Part shown: piece after piece, positions 6,905 to 14,400 of the stretch | How the letters are laid out: each line of letters opens with the position of its first letter | Position numbering within the stretch: the stretch's first letter is position 1 | Origin: Lachnospiraceae bacterium | Lineage (GTDB): Bacteria > Bacillota > Clostridia > Lachnospirales > Lachnospiraceae | NCBI GenBank assembly: GCA_017521985.1 | Contig: JAFXAZ010000065.1 | Span: 1 to 33,598, forward strand | Reading direction: 5' to 3' | DNA length: 33,598 nt | The notes under the pieces: model-generated | What the model was told of the DNA's origin: nothing | The model's database searches: none | Seen by the model: only the letters and a program-made list of their open reading frames with translations | Made by a program: the position numbers and the translations under genes

Positions 6905-8229
6905 TGCAAACCAATTATTTTAAATATCAGGAAGAAAAAGCACAGAATCCATATATTGGGTTTACCAGTTTTCAGCATTTCAGGGGAGAGGCATTGTACT
7001 CTGACATCGTAGTAAAGCCGGAAAACAATATGAGGGAAACCGAAAATATTGAACCTTATCCGGTTCCGGACTATGTACCGCAAAATGGCAGGGAAGAAGG
7101 TTATTATCCGGATACTACCGTTGCGTATATTCGAATTTTGTGGAAGGAATTCGAGCCGGTGCAGGGAGAATATCACTATGAAGTAATCGAAGATGTTTTG
7201 AAAAAGGCGGATGAATGCGGTCAGACAGTAATGTTTCGTTTGATGCCGCACAGCACTAGAGCAGAAGATGATGTGCCGGAATGGTTAAAGACAATTGTGG
7301 ATTGTCCAGAGCGTCCGGAAGGAGCACGTATGAAGGATTCTCCAACGGATCCGTTGTATTTGGAGCTTTTTGGCAAGGCAATGGAAAAGATTGCAGAACG
7401 TTTTGATGATGACCCAAGGCTGGACATTGTGGATATTTGTTTGCCGGGAGCATGGGGAGAGGGTCACAAAATTGATCAGTATCCGATAGAGGTACTAAGG
7501 GCACATATGGATGTGTATACCCGTGCCTTTAAAAAGACCCATTTGCTTGGTCAGGTTTTAGAACCACATCTTGCAAAGTATGCCAATGAAGCCAGACCGG
7601 TAGGCTGGAGAGGGGACGGTATCGGTCAGGAAAAGTTGATGAGAGTGAAGTTTCCTTATGCAGTCAGCATTTTACCGGACCTTTGGGAAAAGTCTCCGGT
7701 TTCCTTTGAAGCCTATTGGTGGATGGGGGAATGGTACAGACAGGGCTGGGATTTAGACCAGATTATTGAGTCCTGCCTGGAGTGGCACGTAAGTACCTTT
7801 AATGCAAAATCTCTTCCGATACCGTATGAATGGGTGGATAAGGTAAAATACTGGAACAGCAAGATGGGATATCATTATGTAATCGATTACTTTAAGTGTC
7901 CACAGTCTGCGAAAGTATCTGAGGAAGTAGAAGTAGAGTTTGGCATTGATAATGTAGGGGTTGCACCGATTTATCGTCCAATACCTCTTAAAATCAGACT
8001 GACAAATGGTGAGAATTCTTATGCATTTGATACAAATATTGATATTCGTAAATGGATGCCGGGCAAGCATGTAAATTGTGCAGTTATGAAATTACCGGCA
8101 GATATAGTGGCTGGGAATTATAAAGTGGAAATCGGTATTATGAATGAGCACATTCCTCAGATTTATTTTGCAACAGATGCAGAAAATGATGGGGCATATT
8201 ATGTGGTTGGAGAAATAAATATAAAATAA
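6904..8229 (+). CDS. Clan-A glycosidase-like TIM-barrel protein, DUF4832-like (paralogue 1)
   Basis: A 441-aa cytoplasmic protein. Residues 20-325 look like a beta/alpha barrel of the GH-A kind: AYIRILWKEFEPVQGEY (74-90) is the usual second-strand signature of GH5/GH42-like enzymes. E186 in GAWGEGHK and E269 in PVSFEAYWW are candidate acid/base and nucleophile. The last ~110 residues form a beta-sandwich including NVGVAPIYRPIPLKIRL, typical of DUF4832-type proteins. The gene at 22743 is a close paralogue sharing these motifs. Start ATG overlaps the acyltransferase stop, with AGGAGGAG upstream. Substrate unknown. Confidence 0.6.
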   Translation: MQTNYFKYQEEKAQNPYIGFTSFQHFRGEALYSDIVVKPENNMRETENIEPYPVPDYVPQNGREEGYYPDTTVAYIRILWKEFEPVQGEYHYEVIEDVLKKADECGQTVMFRLMPHSTRAEDDVPEWLKTIVDCPERPEGARMKDSPTDPLYLELFGKAMEKIAERFDDDPRLDIVDICLPGAWGEGHKIDQYPIEVLRAHMDVYTRAFKKTHLLGQVLEPHLAKYANEARPVGWRGDGIGQEKLMRVKFPYAVSILPDLWEKSPVSFEAYWWMGEWYRQGWDLDQIIESCLEWHVSTFNAKSLPIPYEWVDKVKYWNSKMGYHYVIDYFKCPQSAKVSEEVEVEFGIDNVGVAPIYRPIPLKIRLTNGENSYAFDTNIDIRKWMPGKHVNCAVMKLPADIVAGNYKVEIGIMNEHIPQIYFATDAENDGAYYVVGEINIK

Positions 8230-8230
8230 A

Positions 8231-8356
8231 ACATACTCAATAATTGAAAATGAAAATGCAAGACCAGCTATACAGATAAACGGAACCAGTTTGCCGCCTA
8301 TGATGGCAACAATTTGTACTACGAAAGGTCAGCATGAAAGGATAATTGAAGATTAA
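8231..8356 (+). pseudogene. N-terminal relic of a glycosidase-like gene (12067 family)
   Basis: An open stretch encodes NARPAIQINGTSLPPMMATI and continues to IIED before a stop at 8354-8356. It aligns with the N-terminus of the 12067 protein: NG-PALMIDGKEF, then VATI, then LQED. It has no start codon and breaks off where the IS110 relic begins. I read it as the stump of a deleted paralogue. The alignment is by eye over about 36 residues. Confidence 0.5.
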
Positions 8357-8615
8357 CCAACGTGCAATAGACTGGGCATCGATTGCATCGTTCTTGGTTT
8401 TCACAGAGTCTGAGCGTGAATGAACTTGCTGATTAAGGCAGGATTAGAACCCATGAAGCTGTAGTGGGCGTTCTCAAGGAAACGTTTCAGATTAGAAGTG
8501 TAATGACTGGTTGCTTCAAACCCTATTTTCATTTCATCAGGGGAAGCATACAAATTGGAACAAATCCACAGTGCTTTAAGTATTATACAAGAACAAATGG
8601 GTTCTTTGATATAAC
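8354..8615 (-). pseudogene. IS110-family transposase relic (N-terminal DEDD part)
   Basis: Read on the minus strand, the frame gives SPDEMKIGFEATSHY, then NPALISKF, an in-frame TGA, then KTKNDAIDAQSIARWL. These are the conserved N-terminal RuvC-like (DEDD) blocks of IS110 transposases, including the E of GFEAT and the D pair of KTKNDAIDA. The stop replaces what is normally an arginine codon (CGA to TGA). The C-terminal serine-containing domain is absent and no ends are recognisable, so this is a dead fragment. An apparent plus-strand frame starting at 8464 is produced by this relic and is not a gene start. Confidence 0.8.
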
Positions 8616-8640
8616 AAAAATAAAAAGAAAGGAAAAAGTA

Positions 8641-8672
8641 AATACAATTACCCTAAAAAGGATAATTGTATT
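8641..8672. promoter_or_regulatory. Inverted repeat just upstream of the PHP gene
   Basis: AATACAATTA (8641-8650) and its exact complement TAATTGTATT (8663-8672) flank 12 nt. It ends 13 nt before the ATG at 8686, a position suited to an operator or to a leader hairpin that limits ribosome access. No clear promoter hexamers were found with it. Confidence 0.4.
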
Positions 8673-8685
8673 ATACGAGACTACA

Positions 8686-9351
8686 ATGTACAAAACAGAA
8701 ACACATTTACATACGGCGGAAGTCAGTCGTTGTTCCAAACTGAGAGCAGATGAAATGGTTAAGTGCTATCATGAAGCCGGTTATAAAACCATAATTGTTA
8801 CAGATCACTTTTCTTTTAGATATATGAACTCTCTTGGAGATATACCATGGGAAGATAAAATTACCATTTTTTTTCATGGTTTCTATAAAGCAAGAGAGGC
8901 TGCGAAACAGTTTAATATGAATGTTTTGATGGCTGCAGAGATTACATTTCCGCATATTAATAATGATTATCTCGCATACGGAGTTACAAAGGAATTTTTT
9001 GTATCCTGTCCGAATTTGTTTCAAGAAGGCTTGGAAGCGTTTTATAAGAAAGCCAAAGAGCATAATGTGTTAGTCGTTCAGGCTCATCCATACAGGGATG
9101 GAAAGTGTTTTCCTACGCCCCAATATGTAGATGGTATAGAAGTTTATAATTCCAATCCACGCCACAACGATTATAACGAGAAAGCGGAGAACTTTGCTGG
9201 AGAGAATAACTTGTATTGCTTGGCAGGGTCTGATGCTCATCGACTGGAAGATTTGGCACTGTCAGGTATTTTAACAAAAATCGAGATAAAAAGTTCAAAT
9301 GAATTTATAGAGATTATTAAATCCGGTCAATATGAACTGATGAAGGAGTGA
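8686..9351 (+). CDS. PHP-domain phosphoesterase
   Basis: A 221-aa member of the PHP family of trinuclear-metal phosphoesterases (relatives include histidinol phosphatase and exonucleases). Metal ligands are visible in ETHLHT (H7, H9), VTDHFSF, the AAEI glutamate, VVQAHPYRD, and GSDAHRLED near the C-terminus. The start is placed at the ATG at 8686, because further upstream the frame runs into the IS110 relic and because MYKTETHLHT is a normal PHP N-terminus; the ribosome site is weak. The next gene, a metallophosphoesterase, follows after 5 nt. Small single-domain PHP proteins of this size often act on small phosphate or phosphodiester metabolites; the substrate is not determinable. Confidence 0.85.
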   Translation: MYKTETHLHTAEVSRCSKLRADEMVKCYHEAGYKTIIVTDHFSFRYMNSLGDIPWEDKITIFFHGFYKAREAAKQFNMNVLMAAEITFPHINNDYLAYGVTKEFFVSCPNLFQEGLEAFYKKAKEHNVLVVQAHPYRDGKCFPTPQYVDGIEVYNSNPRHNDYNEKAENFAGENNLYCLAGSDAHRLEDLALSGILTKIEIKSSNEFIEIIKSGQYELMKE

Positions 9352-9356
9352 TATGT

Positions 9357-10010
9357 ATGATCTATTTTGTGAGTGATTTACATGGAAATATTAATCTGAA
9401 AGGATTCCAGAAGTATTTATCCACTGCAAAGGATGATGATTTATTAATTATTCTGGGGGATATATGTTTGAATTTTGATGATACCGAAGAAAATCGAATA
9501 TTTACGGAAAGTTTCTTTGCTGTAGACAAAAAAATTGCTTTTATAGACGGTAATCATGAAAATTTTGCATTTATCAATAGCTTTCCGGAAGAGGAATGGA
9601 ATGGAGGCACTGTTGGGAGACTGACGGATAATATTGTATTTTTGAAACGAGGAAATGTTTATAACATTCAAGGAAAAACATTTTTTGTGTTTGGGGGATG
9701 CAAAAGTTCATCTAAGTGGAAAGAAATGGGTTTGTGGCATCCGGGTGAGGAGGCAAGCGAAGAAGAAGTAGAGCTTGCTTATGAAAATATAAAAAAGCAT
9801 AACTTCAAAATTGATTATATTCTTACTCATAAGTATGAGAAAAATAAGCAAGCTCCCACTATGAGCATAAAACTATTGGAATTAACAGAATATATTGAAA
9901 AAAATGTTTGCTATGATAAATGGTATTGTGGGCACTCACACGTAAATAAGAAAATGGATGAGAAGCATACAGTGATTTATGATGAATTAACAGAGGCAAA
10001 AGTAAAATAG
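9357..10010 (+). CDS. Calcineurin-like metallophosphoesterase
   Basis: A 217-aa protein with the full two-metal motif set: VSDLHGNI, LGDICLNF, DGNHENF, THKYE and CGHSHVNK. The family hydrolyses phosphomono- or diesters in the cytoplasm. The start is the ATG at 9357, 8 nt after GAAGGAG; an in-frame GTG at 9348 lies within that ribosome site. It is 5 nt downstream of the PHP gene and clearly cotranscribed, so two unrelated phosphoesterase folds are produced together. Substrate unknown. Confidence 0.85.
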   Translation: MIYFVSDLHGNINLKGFQKYLSTAKDDDLLIILGDICLNFDDTEENRIFTESFFAVDKKIAFIDGNHENFAFINSFPEEEWNGGTVGRLTDNIVFLKRGNVYNIQGKTFFVFGGCKSSSKWKEMGLWHPGEEASEEEVELAYENIKKHNFKIDYILTHKYEKNKQAPTMSIKLLELTEYIEKNVCYDKWYCGHSHVNKKMDEKHTVIYDELTEAKVK

Positions 10011-10015
10011 TGAAA

Positions 10016-10225
10016 ATGGTTCTTTCGGAAAATATAATTCATGAGCCATGCTTTACTGAAGATGACCGACAAAATTATTACAAATATAAAGATATAATTG
10101 GTGATAAACTTCCTGTAAGACTACTATGCAAAAAAATTATCTAGTATATAAAAGCAGGAAAAGAGTTCGGTGGTGGTACCGGCATATTATTGTATGATGG
10201 TAAAGATGTATTGATTCGGAAATAA
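10016..10225 (+). pseudogene. Unrecognised short gene interrupted by a stop codon
   Basis: An ATG at 10016 opens 42 codons (beginning MVLSENIIHEP) that end at TAG 10142-10144. The same frame resumes for 26 codons, containing KEFGGGTGILLYDGKDVLIR, to TAA at 10223-10225. The two halves read like one small protein of about 70 residues split by a point mutation. I do not recognise the family. It lies between the metallophosphoesterase and the second PHP gene. Confidence 0.35.
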
Positions 10226-10261
10226 AGCAATTTAAACATATTTATAAAAGAGGAAAAGATT

Positions 10262-11086
10262 ATGAAATATATTTTTGATAATGATTTACATATTCATTCT
10301 AAGCTATCATTTTGTTCAAAAGATCCGGAACAAACACCGGAAAGGATACTTGAATATGCAAAACAAAATAATTTGAAAACAGTTTGCATTACAGATCATT
10401 TTTGGGATGAATTGGTGGAAGGCGCTTCACAAGGGTATAAGTCTTATAATTATACATATATTAGTTCTTCAAAACCTTTGCCACAAGCAGATGGTATAGA
10501 ATTTTTATTTGGCTGCGAAACAGACTTAAATAAATATTTAACATTAGGTATTTCGAAAGAGAGATTTGATTTATTTGATTTTATTATCGTTTCAATTACG
10601 CATTTCCATATGATGGGATTCACGTTGTTCGATAATGAGGCGGAAAGTGCACAGGGCAGAGCAGATGCATGGATAAGACGTCTTGATGCTTTACTTGACA
10701 TGGATTTACCTTTCTATAAGATTGGGCTTGCGCATCTGACTACTCCGTTGATTTCTCCTAAAAGAGATAAAGACATATATAGAAAAATCCTTGAACTTTT
10801 ACCTGCTTTCGAATTGGAAAGATTGTTTAATAAGGCGGCACAATTGGGAGTAGGAATTGAACTTAATTATGGGGATATGAGTTTTGAGGAAGAAGATGCG
10901 GAGTTTGTTTTAAAACCATATAGAATAGCAAAAAAATGTGGATGCAAATTCTATTTGGGCAGTGATGCACATCATCCCGATGTTTTTTATAATGCCAAAG
11001 CGGTTTTTGAAAGAGCAATAAACTTATTAGAATTGACAGAAGAAGATAAATTTTTTGTTTGCGGGAGGAGCATGCATGGACTTTAA
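10262..11086 (+). CDS. PHP-domain phosphoesterase, second copy
   Basis: A 274-aa PHP protein with LHIHS (H10, H12), ITDHFWDE, the metal-site FGCETD, ITHFHMM, GLAHL and GSDAHHPD. Its length and H-I-H-S/TDHF pattern are close to the histidinol-phosphatase-like branch, but no his genes are nearby, so a biosynthetic role is unlikely. AGAGGA precedes the ATG. The last 11 nt overlap the start of the alpha/beta hydrolase gene, indicating translational coupling. It differs clearly from the 8686 PHP protein, so this is not a recent tandem copy. Confidence 0.85.
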   Translation: MKYIFDNDLHIHSKLSFCSKDPEQTPERILEYAKQNNLKTVCITDHFWDELVEGASQGYKSYNYTYISSSKPLPQADGIEFLFGCETDLNKYLTLGISKERFDLFDFIIVSITHFHMMGFTLFDNEAESAQGRADAWIRRLDALLDMDLPFYKIGLAHLTTPLISPKRDKDIYRKILELLPAFELERLFNKAAQLGVGIELNYGDMSFEEEDAEFVLKPYRIAKKCGCKFYLGSDAHHPDVFYNAKAVFERAINLLELTEEDKFFVCGRSMHGL

Positions 11087-11750
11087 ATTAGCTCAACTAG
11101 ATAATATGCAGTATATTACAGCATATCCTAAGGATTTAAAAAACGAAGAAAAGTATCCGGTAATATTATTTTTGCATGGAGCTGGTACAAGAGGAAGAGA
11201 TATTGAAAAACTTAAAAACAATAAATATTTTGAAATCGTAAAGGATTACAAAGATTTCCCATATATTACAGTTGCACCATTGTGCTACGAAAATACCTGG
11301 TTTGATATGATAATAAATCTAAAAAAGCTTGTCTATAAAATTGCAGAAAATGAGAAGGTTGACAATAAAAAAATATATCTTATGGGAAACAGTATGGGAG
11401 GATATGCAACGTGGTTACTTGCAATGAGTATGCCGGAAATGTTTGCCGCTATTGTACCTATATGTGGTGGAGGAATGTATTGGAATGCCAGGAGACTTGT
11501 AAATGTTCCTGTGTGGGCATTTCACGGAAAAGATGACACCACCATTTATTGTGAGGAATCAGAAAAAATGGTTGCTGCTGTAAATAAATATGGCGGAACA
11601 GCAAAACTCACCATTTATCCACAATGTGGGCACGATTCATGGAGTCAAACATATAAAAATCCTGAACTTTTTGCATGGTTACTCAGTAATGAGAATAGTA
11701 ATGATAATATGATAACAGATGATTATAATGATAGTAAATTATATGGTTAA
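11076..11750 (+). CDS. Alpha/beta hydrolase (esterase or dienelactone hydrolase-like)
   Basis: A 224-aa cytoplasmic serine hydrolase. Oxyanion region FLHGAGTRGRD, nucleophile S106 in GNSMGGYA, acid D153/D154 in FHGKDDTTIY and H186 in CGHDSW make a complete triad. The fold resembles small carboxylesterases and the PHB-depolymerase or feruloyl-esterase-like group that deacylates sugars. The start is the ATG at 11076 with GGGAGGAG 5 nt upstream. It overlaps the preceding PHP gene by 11 nt. A role in removing ester decorations from the sugar substrate fits the neighbourhood but is inferred. Confidence 0.85.
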   Translation: MDFKLAQLDNMQYITAYPKDLKNEEKYPVILFLHGAGTRGRDIEKLKNNKYFEIVKDYKDFPYITVAPLCYENTWFDMIINLKKLVYKIAENEKVDNKKIYLMGNSMGGYATWLLAMSMPEMFAAIVPICGGGMYWNARRLVNVPVWAFHGKDDTTIYCEESEKMVAAVNKYGGTAKLTIYPQCGHDSWSQTYKNPELFAWLLSNENSNDNMITDDYNDSKLYG

Positions 11751-11794
11751 CGGAAGCATCTAGACCTTGAAAAAGTTATGATTCCAATGGCTTT

Positions 11795-12028
11795 ATCCTT
11801 GCTTCCAAAAAGTTGTTGGAGGACATCAAATTCCAATGGCTCAGGACACAGGAAGAAGTAAAGGAAATCTTATAGGAGAAGGGGCTGTATGTAAGAACTC
11901 CTAACAGGTCAGAGAGCCTGAAACAATTATAATGTTCTAAAATTCAAAAATGAAAATTCGGAGATAATAGCATATACGAAATGAATCGAGCTGAGGCGAT
12001 GAAAAATATGAATTCCCCGGATTTTTAG
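11795..12028 (+). pseudogene. Possible phage terminase small-subunit (P27-type) relic
   Basis: One frame gives KLLEDIKFQWLRTQEEV, a stop, then EKGLYVRTPNRSE. After a further break, another frame gives YEMNRAEAMKNM at about 11974-12009. The order of blocks (helix with FQW, then G-L-Y-V-T-P-N, then an N-R-A-E helix) is that of P27-family small terminases. Stops and a frameshift make it non-functional. Identification is from memory of the family pattern and is tentative. This fills most of the 316-nt gap between two genes. Confidence 0.4.
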
Positions 12029-12066
12029 ACATATAGTTCATGATAGCAGTCTTTGGAGGAAACGAG

Positions 12067-14256
12067 ATGAATGTATACATAGAAACTAAAAATGGAATTC
12101 CGGCCTTAATGATTGATGGAAAGGAATTTGACGGAGGAGTGGCAACAATATCATCGAATATAGATGGGGTGTTGCGCTTGCAGGAGGATTATTACGAGCG
12201 ATTGGGGAAAGCTGGAATACGCCTCTTCTTTATAATTTGCGATACGTCTTTTACGAGAGAAAATGGTTTTGATTTGTTTCGGGAAGAAGCAAAAGCGATT
12301 TTACGCGCTGTGCCAAATGCATATATCATTCCTCGTGTGGGATTACAGCCCACACGCAGTTGGACGGACGCACATCCTGAAGCGATGGTGGGCTGGAGCG
12401 ACGGATGTTCACGCCCTACAACAATCAGAAGTGAAAGCTATAACGCTGAAGTGGGTGCAGCGTATTCGTTACATTCGCCTATATGGCGGAAAGAGGCTGG
12501 TGAAGCGCTCCTTTCATTCGCTGAACAGGCAGATAGAGAAACCTTTGGAGACAGGATTATTGGATATTTTCTAGCGGCTGGTTCAACATCTGAATGGTTG
12601 CCGGTTGCACGACTTGTTCTTACGGGTGATGCCTTTTACGATACGAGTGAAAATTTCTTGGCGGTATATAACGACTATGTACATAAAAAATATGGGACAA
12701 GCGCACCTCCTTTGCCTGATAATGAAGCACGACGCTATATTCTGGAATTTGACAGAGATGTTAAGGCAATGCGCGGGGGCGGTCCCCGTGGACAGGAAAG
12801 TGCTGTTCCGAGGGGGGGGTGCTTTGCTACTTATCCTGAAAATCGCCGTACAGTTGATTTTTATATGGCATGGGGTGAAGGTGTAGCTGACAGTATTTTA
12901 TATTTTGCCTCACTCTTGAAAAAACAATTTTCGCAAAAAATTGTCGGTGCTTTTTATGGATATAATCGTGTGGTGCATCAAAGTGGAAATTTCACAGGAC
13001 TTTCAAAGCTTTTTCATTCACCGCTTTTAGACTTTTGCGCCGCACCTGGCGATTATGAAAACAGACAGCCGGGAGGATGGGAGGCGTTGCGTACGCCATT
13101 TGATAGCTATCGCCTTCACAACACGTTGTTCTTCGCGGAGGACGACACACGCACGCATAAGGAAAACCCATATTACCGATCAGCCTATGGTGTCTATACG
13201 GAGGAAGATGCATGCCATTTAATTAAACGCAATTTTGGCAAAAAATTATGCGGTGGGAATCTTGCGTGGTGGTTTGATCAACATCACGGTGGCGGACGAT
13301 ACGATAGCCCCGAAATTTTGGGACTTTTAAAAAAACAATCTGAAATTTGGGCACAGGCAATACAGCGTGGACGATATAAACAAAATGAAATTGCACTTGT
13401 ATTTGATACAGAAAGCCGAATTGCCGCTTCACATGAAACATCGCATTTAAGTGTGACTCTTATGAATAATTTTTCTCTAGGTCGTATCGGAGCGCCGTAT
13501 GACCAGTATCTTCTGGATGATTTAGAAAATGAAAGCATGCCGGACTATAAGTTGTATATTTTTGCTGCTGCGTATGTACTGCGAGAAAATCAGCGTGCAT
13601 TCATACACAAAAAGCTGCAAAAAAACAATGCGACGGCACTTTGGCTATATGGAGCAGGCTACATTGACCCTGATGCGGAAACAACGGCATCATGTGCAAA
13701 CTGTGAAAAACTGACAGGATTTTCAGTGCAAAAGCGAGATGACCGCGTGTATGATGGATATTTTAAGATAACTGCTAAGCATCCTGCTGTAATCGGTACA
13801 CGACAAGGACATATATACGGACGGTGCGATGAACCGATGAATCAAAATGAAAACCTGCATGCCTATGAGCCTCGTCCATATGCCTATCCGTTGTTTTATA
13901 CGGAGGATGCACAGATTCTTGGTCGTTATTGCGAAGGAAACGGTGGCGCACTTGCTGTAAAAGAATACAATGGATTTACGTCACTCTTTTGCGGTGCCAA
14001 GTTCTTACAGTACGATCTTGTTCGATGTATCGCAAAAAGTGCGGGTTGTCATATTTATTCTGATGATGGGGACGTGATTTATGCAGGCAGCGGATATCTG
14101 ACGATACATGCTTCCACAGGTGGAGAAAAGACAATTCATCTTGCACATCCTTGCACGCCAATAGAGGTGTACGAAAATAAAAAATACGGTGAAAATACAG
14201 ACCTGTTACGTTTTTTTATGACCGAAGGCGAAACAAAAATGTTCAAACTTTTTTAA
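12067..14256 (+). CDS. Beta-galactosidase-like glycosidase family protein, unknown specificity
   Basis: A 729-aa protein with no signal peptide. The N-terminal ~450 residues look like a GH-A barrel: KAGIRLFFIICDTSF, IGYFLAAGSTSEW (E176), IVGAFYGYNRVVHQ and FFAEDDTRTH. A glutamine-amidotransferase-like domain (about 450-580, LVFDTESR then DYKLYIFAAAYVL) resembles the trimerisation domain of GH42-type beta-galactosidases, and a C-terminal beta domain follows. The start is the ATG at 12067 with GGAGGA 6 nt upstream rather than an in-frame ATG at 12040. Codon use differs from its neighbours, with many CGN arginines and GCG or ACG codons, suggesting separate acquisition. Residues 235-251 are a Gly/Arg/Pro-rich insert coded by a GC-rich palindromic islet. 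A relic of the same family lies at 8231. Confidence 0.6.
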   Translation: MNVYIETKNGIPALMIDGKEFDGGVATISSNIDGVLRLQEDYYERLGKAGIRLFFIICDTSFTRENGFDLFREEAKAILRAVPNAYIIPRVGLQPTRSWTDAHPEAMVGWSDGCSRPTTIRSESYNAEVGAAYSLHSPIWRKEAGEALLSFAEQADRETFGDRIIGYFLAAGSTSEWLPVARLVLTGDAFYDTSENFLAVYNDYVHKKYGTSAPPLPDNEARRYILEFDRDVKAMRGGGPRGQESAVPRGGCFATYPENRRTVDFYMAWGEGVADSILYFASLLKKQFSQKIVGAFYGYNRVVHQSGNFTGLSKLFHSPLLDFCAAPGDYENRQPGGWEALRTPFDSYRLHNTLFFAEDDTRTHKENPYYRSAYGVYTEEDACHLIKRNFGKKLCGGNLAWWFDQHHGGGRYDSPEILGLLKKQSEIWAQAIQRGRYKQNEIALVFDTESRIAASHETSHLSVTLMNNFSLGRIGAPYDQYLLDDLENESMPDYKLYIFAAAYVLRENQRAFIHKKLQKNNATALWLYGAGYIDPDAETTASCANCEKLTGFSVQKRDDRVYDGYFKITAKHPAVIGTRQGHIYGRCDEPMNQNENLHAYEPRPYAYPLFYTEDAQILGRYCEGNGGALAVKEYNGFTSLFCGAKFLQYDLVRCIAKSAGCHIYSDDGDVIYAGSGYLTIHASTGGEKTIHLAHPCTPIEVYENKKYGENTDLLRFFMTEGETKMFKLF
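12771..12819. repeat. GC-rich palindromic islet inside the 12067 gene
   Basis: CGGGG (12774-12778) pairs with CCCCG (12784-12788), and the following stretch 12784-12795 can pair imperfectly with 12803-12815. A run of eight G ends it (12812-12819). Length keeps the reading frame. It codes MRGGGPRGQESAVPRGG, unlike the rest of the protein, and sits just before the helix PENRRTVDF. It may be a small palindromic insertion or a compensated frameshift. Confidence 0.45.
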
Positions 14257-14400
14257 AGTCTTGTGGGATTCCCCCATTGGTAGCAATGAGCAGAGCAGTG
14301 ATAATAGGGTATTAATGGGAAGTGCCTGTTAAAAGGTCAGAAATGAAAATTGATATAATTACCAAATTGAATTTTATAAGATAAGAAGGGAAGGATGTTT

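Noticed and set aside
8464-8685. Upstream extension of the PHP reading frame
   Set aside because: This part is the opposite strand of the IS110 relic plus intergenic DNA; the PHP fold begins at 8686.
10262-11086. Histidinol phosphatase (hisK)
   Set aside because: The length and PHP motifs fit, but there are no histidine biosynthesis genes and the context is catabolic.
12263-12886. Long overlapping plus-strand frames inside the 12067 gene
   Set aside because: They have no ribosome sites or recognisable protein features and arise from the unusual codon use of the real gene.
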